The position numbers and the translations under genes were made by a program. From positions 5,438,523-5,502,522 of the forward strand of contig NW_004624747.1 in NCBI RefSeq assembly GCF_000247695.1: a DNA stretch of 64,000 nucleotides, written 5' to 3'. Source of the stretch: Heterocephalus glaber (taxonomy: Eukaryota > Chordata > Mammalia > Rodentia > Bathyergidae). The notes beneath the pieces were generated by a model that saw only the letters and a list, made by a program, of their open reading frames with translations, was not told the origin of the DNA and ran no database searches. Below, piece after piece: positions 32,631 to 43,009 of this stretch; positions within the stretch are counted from its first letter, which is position 1, and each line of letters opens with the position of its first letter.

Positions 32631-34079
32631 GTGGACTTTCTTGTTTTTATTTTGTTTTCTTTTTTCTTGATTGTTCTTGTTTTTATTTGTGTGAACATTG
32701 TTTCTAGTTTTTTAATCTCTCTGATTAAGAGAGTCAATGGAGGTCACTACATCCTTGTAAAGGGAACAATCCAAGAGTAAGAGATAATAATAATAAATAG
32801 ATAAGCACCAAATACCAGTACACCTAACTATATAAAACAAATATTAATGGACATGAGAAATCAAATAGGCACTAATATAATTGTAACAGGGACCTCAATA
32901 CCCCACTGTCACAAATAGATTAACTAGACAAAAAAATCAACAAAGAAATATTAGAATTGAACTAAACTTTTGAACAAATGAATTTAGTAGATGTCTAGAG
33001 AATGTCACCCCACAATATCAGAATACACATTCTTCTCAGTTGCACATGGGATGTTCTCCCAAAATAAGAACACATACTAGCTTATAGAAAATGCTTAAGT
33101 AAATGCAAAGGAATTAAAATTATCCCATGCATATTGTCAGATTTTAGTGCAATGAAATTGGAAATCAAGGGCAAAAGAAATCATAAGAACTTCATAAACA
33201 CACGGAAATTAAATAACACCCTCCTGAACAACCAATGGGTCACAGATGAAATTAAAGAAAGAAATTAGACAGTGTCTACAATTAAATAATAATGTCAGTG
33301 CAACATACTGGAACTTATGGGATGCAATGAAAGCAGTTCTGTGAGGGAAATTTATAGGGGTGAATACCCATATCAGAAAAACAGAGCGAGCTCAAATAAA
33401 CAACCTAATGTTTCACCTCAAGCTTCTAGAAAAAGAAGAGCAAGTCAAGCCCAAAGCTTGTATGAAAGAGGAAATTATAAAGATCAGAGAAGAAATTAAT
33501 ACAGTGGAGACTAAGAAAATAATACAAAGAATCAATGAATCAAAGAGTATATTCTTTGAAAGATTAAATAAAATTGACAAACCCTTAGCCAATCTTACCA
33601 AAAAAAGGAAAGAAGAGACTCAAATCCATGCAATTAGGAATGCAAAGGGTGAAATCACAATAGATTCTACAAAAATCCAGAAGATCATCAATACCTACTT
33701 CGAGAACCTGTATTCTAATAAGATAGAAAACACAGAAGAAATGGACAGATTCCTAGATACATATGAATTACCAAAGCTGAATCAAGAAGATATAAAAATT
33801 CTAAATAAACCAGTATCAGTCAATGAAATTAAAGATGTAATTAAAAACCTACCAACAAAGAAAAGCCCAAGCCATGACAGATTCATTGCTGAATTCTACA
33901 AGAAATTTAGAGAAGACCTAATGCTGCTACTTCACAAACTCTTTAATGAAATTGAAAGGGAAGCAATACTCCCAAATTCATTCCTGATTATCCTGATGCC
34001 AAGACCAGAGAAAGATCCAACCCAAAATGAGAACTACAGGCCAATCTCCCTAATGAACATAGATGCAAAAATCCTCAAT

Positions 34080-34178
34080 ATATGGGCCAGGGATTTAGCT
34101 CAGTGGTTCTGCCGCCTGCCTCGCAAGCGCAAGGATCCGAGTTTGATCCTCAGTACCCCCCCCCTCCCCGAAAAAATC
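34080..34178 (+). repeat. ID-type tRNA SINE in L1 RT region
   Basis: 'ggccagggatttagctcagt' to 'gatcctcagtacc' plus a C-rich tail. 'aaaatcctcaatat' at 34068 and 34175 is the target duplication. Confidence 0.94.
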
Positions 34179-35451
34179 CTCAATATGATACTGGTAAACA
34201 GAATGAGCAAATCATCAAGAAGGTAATACATCATGACCAATTAGGATTCATCCCAGAGTGCAGAGATGGGTCAACATACACAAATCAATAAATGTAATAC
34301 ACTATATTAACAGAGCCAAGGACAAAAACCATATGATCCTCTCAATAGATGCATAAAAAGTGTTTGTCAAAGACTAACACTCATTCATGATAAAAACCCT
34401 ACAAAAAATTGGAATAGATGGTCTTTATCTCAATCTGATAAAAGTCACCTAGGACAAACCAGGAGCCAACATCATACTAAATGGACAAAAACTAAAGCTT
34501 TCACTTTAAAATCAAGTATAAGACAAGATTGTCCACTGTCACCACTCCTATTCAATATAGTTCTGGAAACTTTAGCCAGAGCAAGAAATAAAAGGAATAA
34601 AGATAGGAAAGGAAGAAGTTAAATTATCATTATTTGCAGATGACATGCTACTCTACATAGAAGATCCCAAAAACTCCACCAAGAGACTTCTAAGTTTAAT
34701 AACCAAATTCAGTAGCATAGCTGGATACAAAGTCAACATTCAAAAATCAGTAGCATTCCTGTACACAAAGAACAAATCACTGAGAGAGAAATAGGGAAAG
34801 AACACATTTTATACTAACATCCAAAAAAATGAAATAACTAGGAATCAATCTAATGAATGAAGTAAAAAAACCTCTATATTGAAAACTACAGTACTCTGAA
34901 AAAGGAGATCAAAGAGGATATCAGAAAATGGAAAGATATTCCTTGTTCTTGGGTAGGAAGAACCAATATAATGAAAATGTCCATATTTTCAAAATTGTTA
35001 TACAGATTTAATGCAATCCCAATCAAAATTCTAATAGCATATCTCACAGAATTAGAGGAAACAACCCTAACATTAATTTGGAAGAGACCTAGAATAGCAA
35101 AATCAATTCTGTGCAATAAAGGCAAGGCAGGAGACATCACAATCCCTGACTTGAAACTATACCATAAAGCTACTGTGATAAAATCAGCCTGGTACTGGCA
35201 GAAAAAAAAAAAAAGACCCAGGGATCAATGGAACAGATTAGAAGATGCAGAAACAACTCCAGACATACTAAACCTCCCTGTCTTTGACAAAGGATCCAAA
35301 CACCTTCACTGGAAGAAAACCTCTTTAATAATTGGTGCCAGAAAAACTGGCTTTCCACATGACAAAGATTAAATTTAGACTCATATTTTTCACCATGCAC
35401 TAAACTCAAATAAAAATAGATCAAAGATCTTAATATTAAAACAGAAACACT

Positions 35452-35555
35452 AGGGGTCAGGGATTTAGCTCAGTGGTGCTACGCCTGCCTCGCAAGCACA
35501 AGGTCCTGAATTTGATCTCTGGGACCGCAAAAAACAACAACAAAAGAACAGAAAT
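35452..35555 (+). repeat. ID-type tRNA SINE in L1
   Basis: 'ggggtcagggatttagctca' to 'gatctctgggacc' plus a CAA-rich tail. 'acagaaacacta'/'acagaaatacta' flank it. Confidence 0.93.
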
Positions 35556-36317
35556 ACTAAATCTGCTAGAAGATAGAATAGGTAGAACTCTTGAAGACAT
35601 TGGTTTAGGCTTTTATGAACAAAACTCGGATTGCACAGGAAATACCACAAAGAATCAACAACTGCGATCTCATCTTATTAAAAAGCTTTGGCATGGCAAA
35701 AGAAAAGCCACCAACAGAGTGAAGAGACAACCCACAGTGTGGGAAAAGTTTTTTGCCAGCTGTTCCTCAGACAAAGGACTAATATCTAGAATATATAAAG
35801 AACTAAAAAAAAAAAATCAGATCCCCCCCAAATTTAAAGACCCAATCCAAAAATGAGCATCTGAAATGAATAAACACTTCTCAGATGATGCAGTAGAATG
35901 GGTGAGTAAATATAGGAAAAATGTTCAACATCATTAGTCATTCAAGAGATACAAATTAAAATAATGCTGAAATTTCATCTCACTCCAGAAAGAATGGCTG
36001 TTATCAAGAAATCAATCAATCACAAATGCCAGAGGGGCTGTGAGAAAAAAAGAACACTTCTCCACTGGTGATGGAAGTGTAGACTGGTGGAACCACTGTG
36101 GAAATCAGGGTGGAGATTTATCAAAAATCTAAAACTAGAAGTTTCATTCAACTCAGTATTCCCCTGATGGGTATCTTCCCAAAAGATTTAAAAGCCTCAT
36201 ACCACAGCAATATGTGCACACCCATGTTTATAGCAGCACAGTGTGTAATAGCTAAATCTTGGAAACAGCCCAAATGCCCATCAACTGATGAATGGATAAA
36301 GAAGATGTGGGTTTTTT

Positions 36318-36432
36318 NNNNNNNNNNNNNNNNNNNNNNNNNNNNNNNNNNNNNNNNNNNNNNNNNNNNNNNNNNNNNNNNNNNNNNNNNNNNNNNNNNN
36401 NNNNNNNNNNNNNNNNNNNNNNNNNNNNNNNN
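36318..36432. other. Assembly gap (115 N)
   Basis: 115 N inside the L1 3' region. The bases after it (36433-36451, 'tgagctaaatccccagccc') are the head of an inverted ID-type SINE, so the gap hides at least the rest of that SINE. Confidence 0.97.
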
Positions 36433-36830
36433 TGAGCTAAATCCCCAGCCCTTGAGACCATACTCTTAAATGAAATAAATCGGACACACATGTTTAAATA
36501 CTGCATTATTTTTCTGGTGTGTGAAACTGAAAGTGGAAATGAGGACCAAAATGTATAGTAGATATTGGGAAATGGGAAGAAAATGTTCAAATGAGAAGGT
36601 GAACAAGGGAGGGGGAGGAGGAAAGAAGGGACAAGGAACGAAAGAGAGAACAGAAGGAAAAAATGGAAACAATGCTTTTGTAAATAAGGAGAGGAAGAGG
36701 AGTGATAGAGAGAGGAGGAACTGGAAAAAAAAGAAGCCAGATATATCAGGTACAGATATAAATTCCCCATGATGAATGTTATCATTATGTATATTTAAAA
36801 TGTACTAATAAATGTTTTACTTCAAAAAGA

Positions 36831-37440
36831 AGAATCAGGATAAAAAAAATATAAGATTTTAGATGGTTACTTTTCTCCAAATCTAAGTTAAAAAAATAAA
36901 AAGACAAGACCTCAAACTTAATTTTATAATAAAGAGGGAAAATAAAGATTCCATTTAACAATCTATGGCTCTTCTCTCTTTCCCCTTCTGACTCTTATTG
37001 GTTATAAGTCTGTGGAGTTAACTAAACAAAAATAACACTCAGAGTAGCTTAGAGTATTAAAGAATATTGTTATAACTTACATTAAAAAGGGCTGCTAATT
37101 AGTAACTCCTAGAACAAATTCTGACTGACAAGCCTTTTTATAGTAACAAACCTAAAATTAAACAAGAAAAACATTATTATATTTTTGCAAAGCCAATATA
37201 TTCAAGAGTGCATTCTCATTTAATGTTTTATGTGTTCTATGTTTTCTGGTCAGTTCCTCTGCCTGCTAATCTGTTTTAATAATTGATTAAAGGACCTGCA
37301 GCTGCTTTATTTAAATGTTTTCGAGCTCATAGCTATTCATTTTTTGCCCTTATAGTCTTGTGGCTGTTAGGTCTTTCCATTAAAAAATAAAGCTGGTTAT
37401 ACAAATATTCAAGGATAACCAAACTCACTTAAAATGTTAA
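36831..37440. other. AT-rich, unassigned
   Basis: No gene. It could be internal sequence of the putative provirus flanked by 30245 and 39443. Confidence 0.3.
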
Positions 37441-37459
37441 AGGGTAAAAAACTGCAAGG

Positions 37460-37560
37460 CGGGCCAGGGATTTAGCTCAGTGGTTCCATCGCCTGCCTCG
37501 CAAGCTAAGGACCTGAGTTCAATCCCCGGTACCAAAAAACAAAACAAAACAAAAAAATCC
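37460..37560 (+). repeat. ID-type tRNA SINE with target duplication
   Basis: 'gggccagggatttagctcag' to 'caatccccggtacc' with an (AAAAC)n tail. 'ctgcaaggc' at 37451 and 37561 flanks it. Confidence 0.93.
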
Positions 37561-37599
37561 CTGCAAGGCTCTTTAATAGGAAGTAGGGAGATAGATCTT

Positions 37600-37752
37600 T
37601 CTCAAAGGAGAAAGGGATCAAGAGTTGGAGGAGGGAGGATGGAGGGGAGGGAAAGAGGATGAAAAAAGGAATTAAGATGTGTTCTGTAAGTGCACCACCT
37701 CCCCACAAGGAATGTAAATACTTTGTACTACAAACATGCACTCATAAAAAAA
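37600..37752 (+). repeat. Short L1 3'-end-like fragment
   Basis: Purine-rich text ('gagggaggatggagggga') followed by 'ggaatgtaaatactttgtac' and a poly(A) run, as in L1 3' UTRs. A similar end lies at 42280-42420. Confidence 0.4.
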
Positions 37753-37914
37753 AAAGTCTGAAAAAACCCTTGCTAGGCTCAAAGGCTTACATAAAACTTT
37801 CAAATAAAAAACTTAAAGTTAGATAACATAAAATTATATATGATTTAGGTTAATATGTATGTTTCTGTGCATTAACTTTCAGGTATATATTATCCTTCAA
37901 AAATTCTACTTAAA

Positions 37915-38002
37915 GGGGCCAGGGATTTAGCTCAGTGGTTTCGCCACCTGCTGTGCAAGCGCAAGGACCAGAGTTCAATCCCTGGTGTGCCCCCCAAAAA
38001 AA
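37915..38002 (+). repeat. ID-type SINE, 'tgcgcaag' subfamily
   Basis: 'ggggccagggatttagctca', then 'ggtttcgccacctgctgtgc'. 'aaaattctactta' before (about 37900) and after (about 37999) is the target duplication. Confidence 0.93.
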
Positions 38003-38450
38003 TTCTACTTAAATTGGCTTATACACTCCTGATAGAGCCCGAATGCTTTTTGTTCACATGGCTTAACAGGGAGCTAATTTAAAGTGGTTGATAATAGTAA
38101 AGATGTCTTTAAATTGAGGGCATGTTTTTGTCCAGGTTGTTAGACAATAAAAATAATATTTATCTTAAAAAATTATTTTTATAAAAGCAATGTCCACATG
38201 TTTTCTATGAACAATAGTTTAAGAGTTTTTCTTTGGTTAAGGATATTATATATACAGCTTCCAAATGTTAACTATGCAATGCTTTAGTTCTCATGAATCA
38301 CCTAAAATAATTGTTAAAATGAATAAATAAAAATAGGAGTGATATTTCTAAATGTTCATAATAACATCTAAGTCATCAGTTGCTAAATATAAATTCAAAT
38401 ATTCTTGACATCGTAAAGCTTATGAAAAGATAATATATTTTTGCTTATTA

Positions 38451-38876
38451 AAAGTGTTTTCGAGGGCCGGGGATTTAGCTCAATGGTTTCGCTGTCTGCT
38501 GCACAAGCACAAGGACCCAAGTTTGATCCCCGTTACCAAACATAAATAAATAAATAAATAATATAAAAGTGTTTCCGGGTCGGGGATTTAGCTCAGTGGT
38601 TTTGCCACCTGCTGCGCAAGCGCAAGGACCCAAGTTCGATCCCCGGTACCAAAAAAAAAAAAAGTGTTTTCATGGGCCAGAGATTTAGCTCAGTGGTTCC
38701 TCCACCTGCCTGCCTCACAAGCACAAGGTCCCGAGTTCGATCCACGGTACCAAAAAAAAAAAAAGTGTTTTCATGGGCCAGAGATTTAGCTCAGTGGTTC
38801 CTCCACCTGCCTGCCTCACAAGCACAAGGTCCCGAGTTCAATCCACGGTACCAAACAAAAAAGTGTTTCCATAAAT
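38451..38876 (+). repeat. Cluster of four ID-type SINEs
   Basis: Copies at 38463-38545, 38576-38663, 38674-38764 and 38774-38862 are each separated by the host word 'aaaagtgttt(t/c)c'. The third and fourth share private changes ('gagatttagc', 'cctgcctgcc', 'atccacgg') and form a tandem duplication (38664-38764 and 38765-38862). Confidence 0.95.
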
Positions 38877-38879
38877 TAT

Positions 38880-39440
38880 TAACATATATAAACATATATT
38901 AAGATTGCTTTCTTAGTTTGACTGAATTGAATTTCTAATATTTAACTTTATATTAAAATATTATTTAAAATTTTTCCCTTAAGCAAATGCCCTTGGGCCT
39001 AAAAACCTCCAGACAAAACTCTCCTCTGTGACTAAAAAGAGCTGCCTAACCAATTTGCTTCAGTTTTCTCCACAGATGGATGGTTTCTACAGAGTCTTAT
39101 CGTGCCCATTCCAACAAATGTTATTAAAGAAAATTAAACTTATAATAACTAGATAAAAAACAAAGGTCTTAAAAAAAACAAAGGTCTTACGTTTTATTAA
39201 AATAATTTCTTGTTTTCTATTGTTAGGCTTTTGGTAACTTACAAAACTGTAAAGCTCAGTTTAAATGTTAACTTATAAAATATTTTCAATAATCAGCTTA
39301 TGATTAGTTAAATAAATAACTAGTATCTCAGTTCATAATACACCCTCCATATCTGGGACTAGAGATGTGTATACATCGAAAGACAAAATATACTGTAAAT
39401 CTAATCTTTAAAATTAACTTTAATACATAGAAAGTAACTA
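38880..39440. other. AT-rich, unassigned
   Basis: No gene or named repeat. A small local duplication of 'acaaaggtctta' lies near 39159-39190. Confidence 0.35.
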
Positions 39441-39442
39441 AG

Positions 39443-39800
39443 TGCATAAATATTCCCTGTTTCAGGCAGTAATCTCTTATCTTGAGGGCCCACACTCTTT
39501 TTTTTCTTTCTTTTTTTTTTTTTCTTTTTTATACCAGGGATCAAACTCAGGTCCTTGCACTTGCGAGGCAGGCAGCGGGACCACTGAGCTAAATCCCTGG
39601 CTCTCCACACTCTATTTCTTTGAGTGTGTGCCTTTTAATTTCTGCCTAATATCACCCTTCCTATACTTCTTGACTAGTCCTAAAGACTCTTTCCGTGAGG
39701 GGCATCAGCAAACCTGCAAATTTATTCTACAGAAAGGATGGGTTATATTCCTTATTTCAGACTCAGGGAGCTCCTCAGACTTTGTCCACTGACACTTATC
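39443..39800 (+). mobile_element. ERV-like LTR, copy 2
   Basis: Collinear with 30245-30500 ('cactctatttctttgagtgt', 'ttctgcctaatatcaccctt', 'ttgactagtcctaaagac', 'gcaaacctgcaaatttattc'), with a SINE inserted near its start. Confidence 0.45.
39500..39602 (-). repeat. ID-type tRNA SINE
   Basis: Inverted: 'ataccagggatcaaactcag' to 'ctgagctaaatccctggctc'. 'cacactct' flanks both sides. Confidence 0.92.
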
Positions 39801-39857
39801 ATTCTTTCTGGCATTATTTTTATCTCTCCTACTTATTATTTCTTCTTTCCCACCTCA

Positions 39858-40003
39858 TCATGACAGTCCAACTAAAGACACTGAGCAAAGAGAACTTCCA
39901 GAAGTCCTCCAGAAAGTAGCAAGAATGATAGGATATGTACGTTTAAAGCATGGGGTATTGCTTTGAGGGAGATTAATGGCAATGTGTCTTTTACTGTAAT
40001 AAT
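39858..40003 (+). mobile_element. Mariner-like transposase 3' end
   Basis: Encodes VQLKTLSKENFQKS and then, imperfectly, the region equivalent to the RW..C...GEYFEGD end of mariner transposases ('ttgagggagattaatggcaa'). It joins the AMD1 pseudogene near 40003. Confidence 0.5.
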
Positions 40004-41068
40004 GTGTACACTTCAAAATGATTACACTATCATTACCTCTAGGGCTTTTTGCAGCTACAAGGTGATGGTAAGCATGGAAAGCATGGAAAGCATGGCCCCT
40101 GGTATCAACATCTAGAAAACAGCCACCACCTTCTATGTGTGTTCTCCTTTTACATTTTTTCTTCATTTTTTAAACCAACTCTGCTGTTGTTGCTGCTTCT
40201 TAGCAAAACTGGTAAAAACAAAATCGTAATCACTGAACATAGCACTCTGGCAATCAAAATGTTTAAAACCTTCAATCTTCTGGGGTGAAGAAAGCACTGT
40301 GCGACATTTAGAACTCTGATTAACAAACAAGGTGGTCACAAATTTTCCTGGCTTGAAGACTTCTACAACTTTCCTGATCAGGTCATCGTAGGAGGTCTGA
40401 CTTAAGTTTGTTTCAAAGCTAACATAAGAAAACTATGCTTCTGGAGTGATGTGAATAGTCCAATAAGTTCCATCCGATTTCATTCCATTCATTGAATACC
40501 CACACAGATTGAACAGTGTGGCACCAATGACAGAAGCTGGTATCAGGTCACGAGCTCCACTCTCAGGAGTGACATCCTTTGCAGTAACACCATCTTTCAT
40601 GTAGAACTGGTCCATAACTCCTGGGTCAGGCTTGCTCATCAGAATTTCCAGGGTCTGATCTGGCTGACTGATTACTCGTGTCTCTGGGAAATCCAGAGTA
40701 TACAAGTACCAACAGTCAGAATTCCTACATTCCATACAATATGCTGCTCCATTTGGGAAAATTGCTTTAAGAAACTCCGTTTCTTCCTGGAAATTCCAGT
40801 GTGGGTACCTTTGGTGAGAAGGCTTCACGAAATTGATAGGAGAATAAAAGAAGCTTTGAATGGAGTCAAACCCGCTGTGATCCCTAGCAAGCTTCAACAG
40901 GGGAACCAGTGCTTTCAGTAAGAGGGTGGAACCACCTGTCTTCAAAATGAAACGTCTCTTGGAGAAAAACATGCTATCCTCACTGAAAACATAAGCTTGC
41001 TTCCTGATTGTCAGTTTTTGTCACACTTATGATTGAACATTGCTCATCCTTCAAAAGTACATCCCACT

Positions 41069-41165
41069 GGGCCGGGGATTTAGCTTAGTGGTTCCGCTGT
41101 CTGCCTCGAAAGTGCAAGGACCCAAGTTTGATCCCTGGCACCACAAAAAAAAAAAAAAAAAAAAA
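41069..41165 (+). repeat. ID-type SINE inside AMD1 pseudogene
   Basis: 'gggccggggatttagcttag' to 'gatccctggcacc' plus poly(A). A 21-bp target duplication with one mismatch (41048-41068 and 41170-41190) flanks it. It therefore landed after the retrocopy formed. Confidence 0.95.
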
Positions 41166-41588
41166 GATTCCTTCAAAAGTACGTCCCACTCAGATCTCGG
41201 GATAGTGTGAAGATCCCCAGATCCCTGGTTGGCGTCGGGTTGCTGACGGGAGAACCAAACCTCCAGCAGCTTCTCGGTCCCTTCGAAAAAATGTGCGGCA
41301 TCCATCACCGTGAGACTAGCGAACAACCAACAGCCACGGAAAATCAACTAAATTAAATCTCTTCTCCCGCTGCTGCCGCTGCGGATTGTTCCAGCTGTGT
41401 TGCTATAAAGTTCAGGTTCCTTTTTTTGCTATAATTTTATATTAACTTTTTAAAAAAAGGATTAATAAAATTTTCCCGGCTTTTTTTTTTGAGCTAAAGT
41501 TGAACGTGAGTCTGTTTGGAAATAGAGGCAGATACAGTTCAGTCTCTTGTAGTCTGCTGCTTTCCCGTTAGAGAGAGTAGAGAGAGCG

Positions 41589-41609
41589 CTAGCTAATGTC
41601 GCCAGCCAT
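41589..41609 (-). promoter_or_regulatory. MAGDIS uORF of AMD1, relic
   Basis: The - strand reads ATG GCT GGC GAC ATT AGC TAG, the hexapeptide MAGDIS plus stop. In the parent AMD1 mRNA this upstream ORF stalls ribosomes in response to polyamines. Here it is an intact relic in a pseudogene. Confidence 0.93.
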
Positions 41610-41624
41610 ACTGCGTAAGCCAAA

Positions 41625-42279
41625 GCATGCTGTTTTGAACCCCACTCCCCACATCCCTGAGGCCTACTAATGTCTAACTATCTGCCTAAAAAAGGGAGGG
41701 AAAAGATCCAAAAATTACTGTATATAAGACAGCATCTCAAACATACAAAATGTAATCCTAACTGCTAACACCACAAGCAAAACTGCATGCTAACAGTTCT
41801 GAAGACACATTTATTGTACCTTTCAAAGATTTGCTTAAGTCATGTGACATAAAAGGCATTTAGGCTTATGTTTTCTTAACTAATGAGTGCTCCTTTATGT
41901 TTAAATTAATTCACTACTGAGATAGGAGAGCAGGGCATGGCAAAGTTGGCTGGGAAATTGGACATGACCTCTTAATTACAAGATCCCAGAACACGTGAGC
42001 AGAACAGCCCCCAAAGCCCTGCACTCTTTCAACAACTTGAGCAGGTTCTCAATGGGATGGCCTAGACCTGATGTCAGCCTGAGACGTGGGATCCCAGCAC
42101 AGCCTCTCAGGACCCATATGTAGACGTTCTCTCAGGTCTCCTCTAGATTTGGATAGCATAAAAGAGCTTGCTATTGTAACTTTCCATCTTCCCATGATAG
42201 CCCATGCTGTGTCTCAGCATGTACTTTTATTTTTGTTTTTATCCTCTTTTTCTCTTTACTTGACCTAAGCTCACTCTGC
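41625..42279. other. No gene recognised
   Basis: Sequence beyond the AMD1 retrocopy 5' end, with no convincing repeat or reading frame. Confidence 0.35.
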
Positions 42280-42420
42280 AGAGCCAGTTTCTCTGGGTGG
42301 GAAAGTGGATGAGAAAATAAATAAAGATGTATTATGTACACATACCAACTCCACACAAAGAATCTGAACATTATGTACCATAAACATGTACTAATAAAAA
42401 ATGTAGATGCAAAAAATACA
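42280..42420 (+). repeat. Possible L1 3'-end fragment
   Basis: 'gaacattatgtaccataaac' and 'atgtactaataaaaaatg' resemble the 3' ends at 36790-36825 and 37680-37752. Confidence 0.35.
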
Positions 42421-42449
42421 GACTGAAAAAAGAGAAAGTATCAAAAACA

Positions 42450-42605
42450 AAAAGAAAATGGCAAGAATGGACAAGTGTGTTTGAAGTGAGAGGGAGTCTT
42501 TTGAGGTGGCAATAAATTGTTTAGTGTAATACATTTTAAAAATGCAATCATTACCTGTATATTTTGATCACACTTCGTATATTTTAATATAGAATTATAT
42601 AATGA
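42450..42605 (+). mobile_element. Mariner-like 3' end with terminal repeat
   Basis: 'gagggagtcttttgaggtgg' (transposase C-terminus equivalent), then 'tttgatcacacttcgtat' at about 42568, a mariner-type 3' terminus. Diverged. Confidence 0.5.
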
Positions 42606-42635
42606 TAGTTCAGTGAATTTAAGAAAGCAATTTTA

Positions 42636-42775
42636 GCAGGGTGTGATAGTGCACAGCTATAATCCCAGCAGTAGGAAGTCTGAGGCAGAAAATCCAAGGC
42701 CAGCCTGGGCTACGTAGTGAGTTCAAGGTCAGCCTACACCACAAAGCAAGATTCTGTCTCAAAAAAAAAAAAAAG
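42636..42775 (+). repeat. B1 SINE with target duplication
   Basis: Sense B1 from 'gcagggtgtgatagtgcaca' to 'gattctgtctc' plus poly(A), with the internal duplication ('gctacgtagtgagttcaagg'). 'aaagcaatttta' flanks both ends. Confidence 0.92.
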
Positions 42776-43009
42776 CAATTTTAAAACTCAAATGTCTTTT
42801 TTTTTAACTTTAAGAAGTCAAGAATATTTAAATTTAGCAACTGATGACTTCGCTGTAGTTATATTTATAAGATATTAATCTAATTTTATTTACTTATTTT
42901 AAGAATAATTTTAGATTATTCATGAAAATCAAGATATTATTATATGTGTGTATCTATGTGTGTGTGTCCCCAAACCCTACAAGTTTATGTACTTAATATA
43001 TGAAAAGCA

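Larger units (their letters stand above)
33360..35860 (+). pseudogene. L1 ORF2 remnant (endonuclease end to C-terminus)
   Basis: The longest open piece (33360-34226) encodes the inter-domain region and the start of the reverse transcriptase ([15 protein letters not shown], then [14 protein letters not shown]), and then runs into the SINE at 34083. The catalytic Y/FADD box survives at about 34637 as [16 protein letters not shown], but stops lie around it (for example 34290-34560). A later open piece (34971-35372) encodes the conserved [20 protein letters not shown] region. A functional ORF2 protein is about 1280 residues and uninterrupted, so this copy cannot mobilise itself. Confidence 0.9.
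31820..36830 (+). mobile_element. L1 LINE, ~5 kb, decayed
   Basis: The 5' part (about 31825-32440) has the 'gaagatggcagagtggtg' start typical of L1 5' UTRs. ORF1 and the start of ORF2 are missing. From about 32740 the text follows the ORF2 endonuclease domain, then reverse transcriptase, then the C-terminal region. The 3' UTR runs from about 36450 to 36830 with a purine-rich block and 'aataaatg'. Stops and frameshifts break ORF2 repeatedly. ID-type SINEs interrupt it at 32528, 34083 and 35452 and at the gap, so it predates those insertions. Confidence 0.88.
40004..41620 (-). pseudogene. AMD1: AMD1 processed pseudogene
   Basis: An intronless copy of S-adenosylmethionine decarboxylase, the pyruvoyl enzyme supplying decarboxylated AdoMet for polyamine synthesis. 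CDS-equivalent 41305 down to 40175: [20 protein letters not shown] at the start, then [20 protein letters not shown] and [10 protein letters not shown], and a Lys-Lys-polyGln end. Defects are a SINE insertion after the EWDVLLK codons (41069-41165), the self-cleavage serine (Ser68) changed to Asp in FSEDSMFFS, a TAG after HITPEA (about 40433), and the original stop changed to Trp (40175-40177). The rest stays in one frame. The 5' UTR, with the MAGDIS upstream ORF at 41589-41609, is retained, and part of the 3' UTR runs to about 40004 with no poly(A) tail visible. Not a functional enzyme. Confidence 0.95.

Noticed and set aside
36252..36785. 177-codon - strand frame
   Set aside because: It spans the N gap and reads antisense through the L1 3' UTR.
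38451..38876. CRISPR-like array (regular repeats with short spacers)
   Set aside because: The repeats are SINEs with poly(A) tails and the 'spacers' are one target word, in a mammalian genome.
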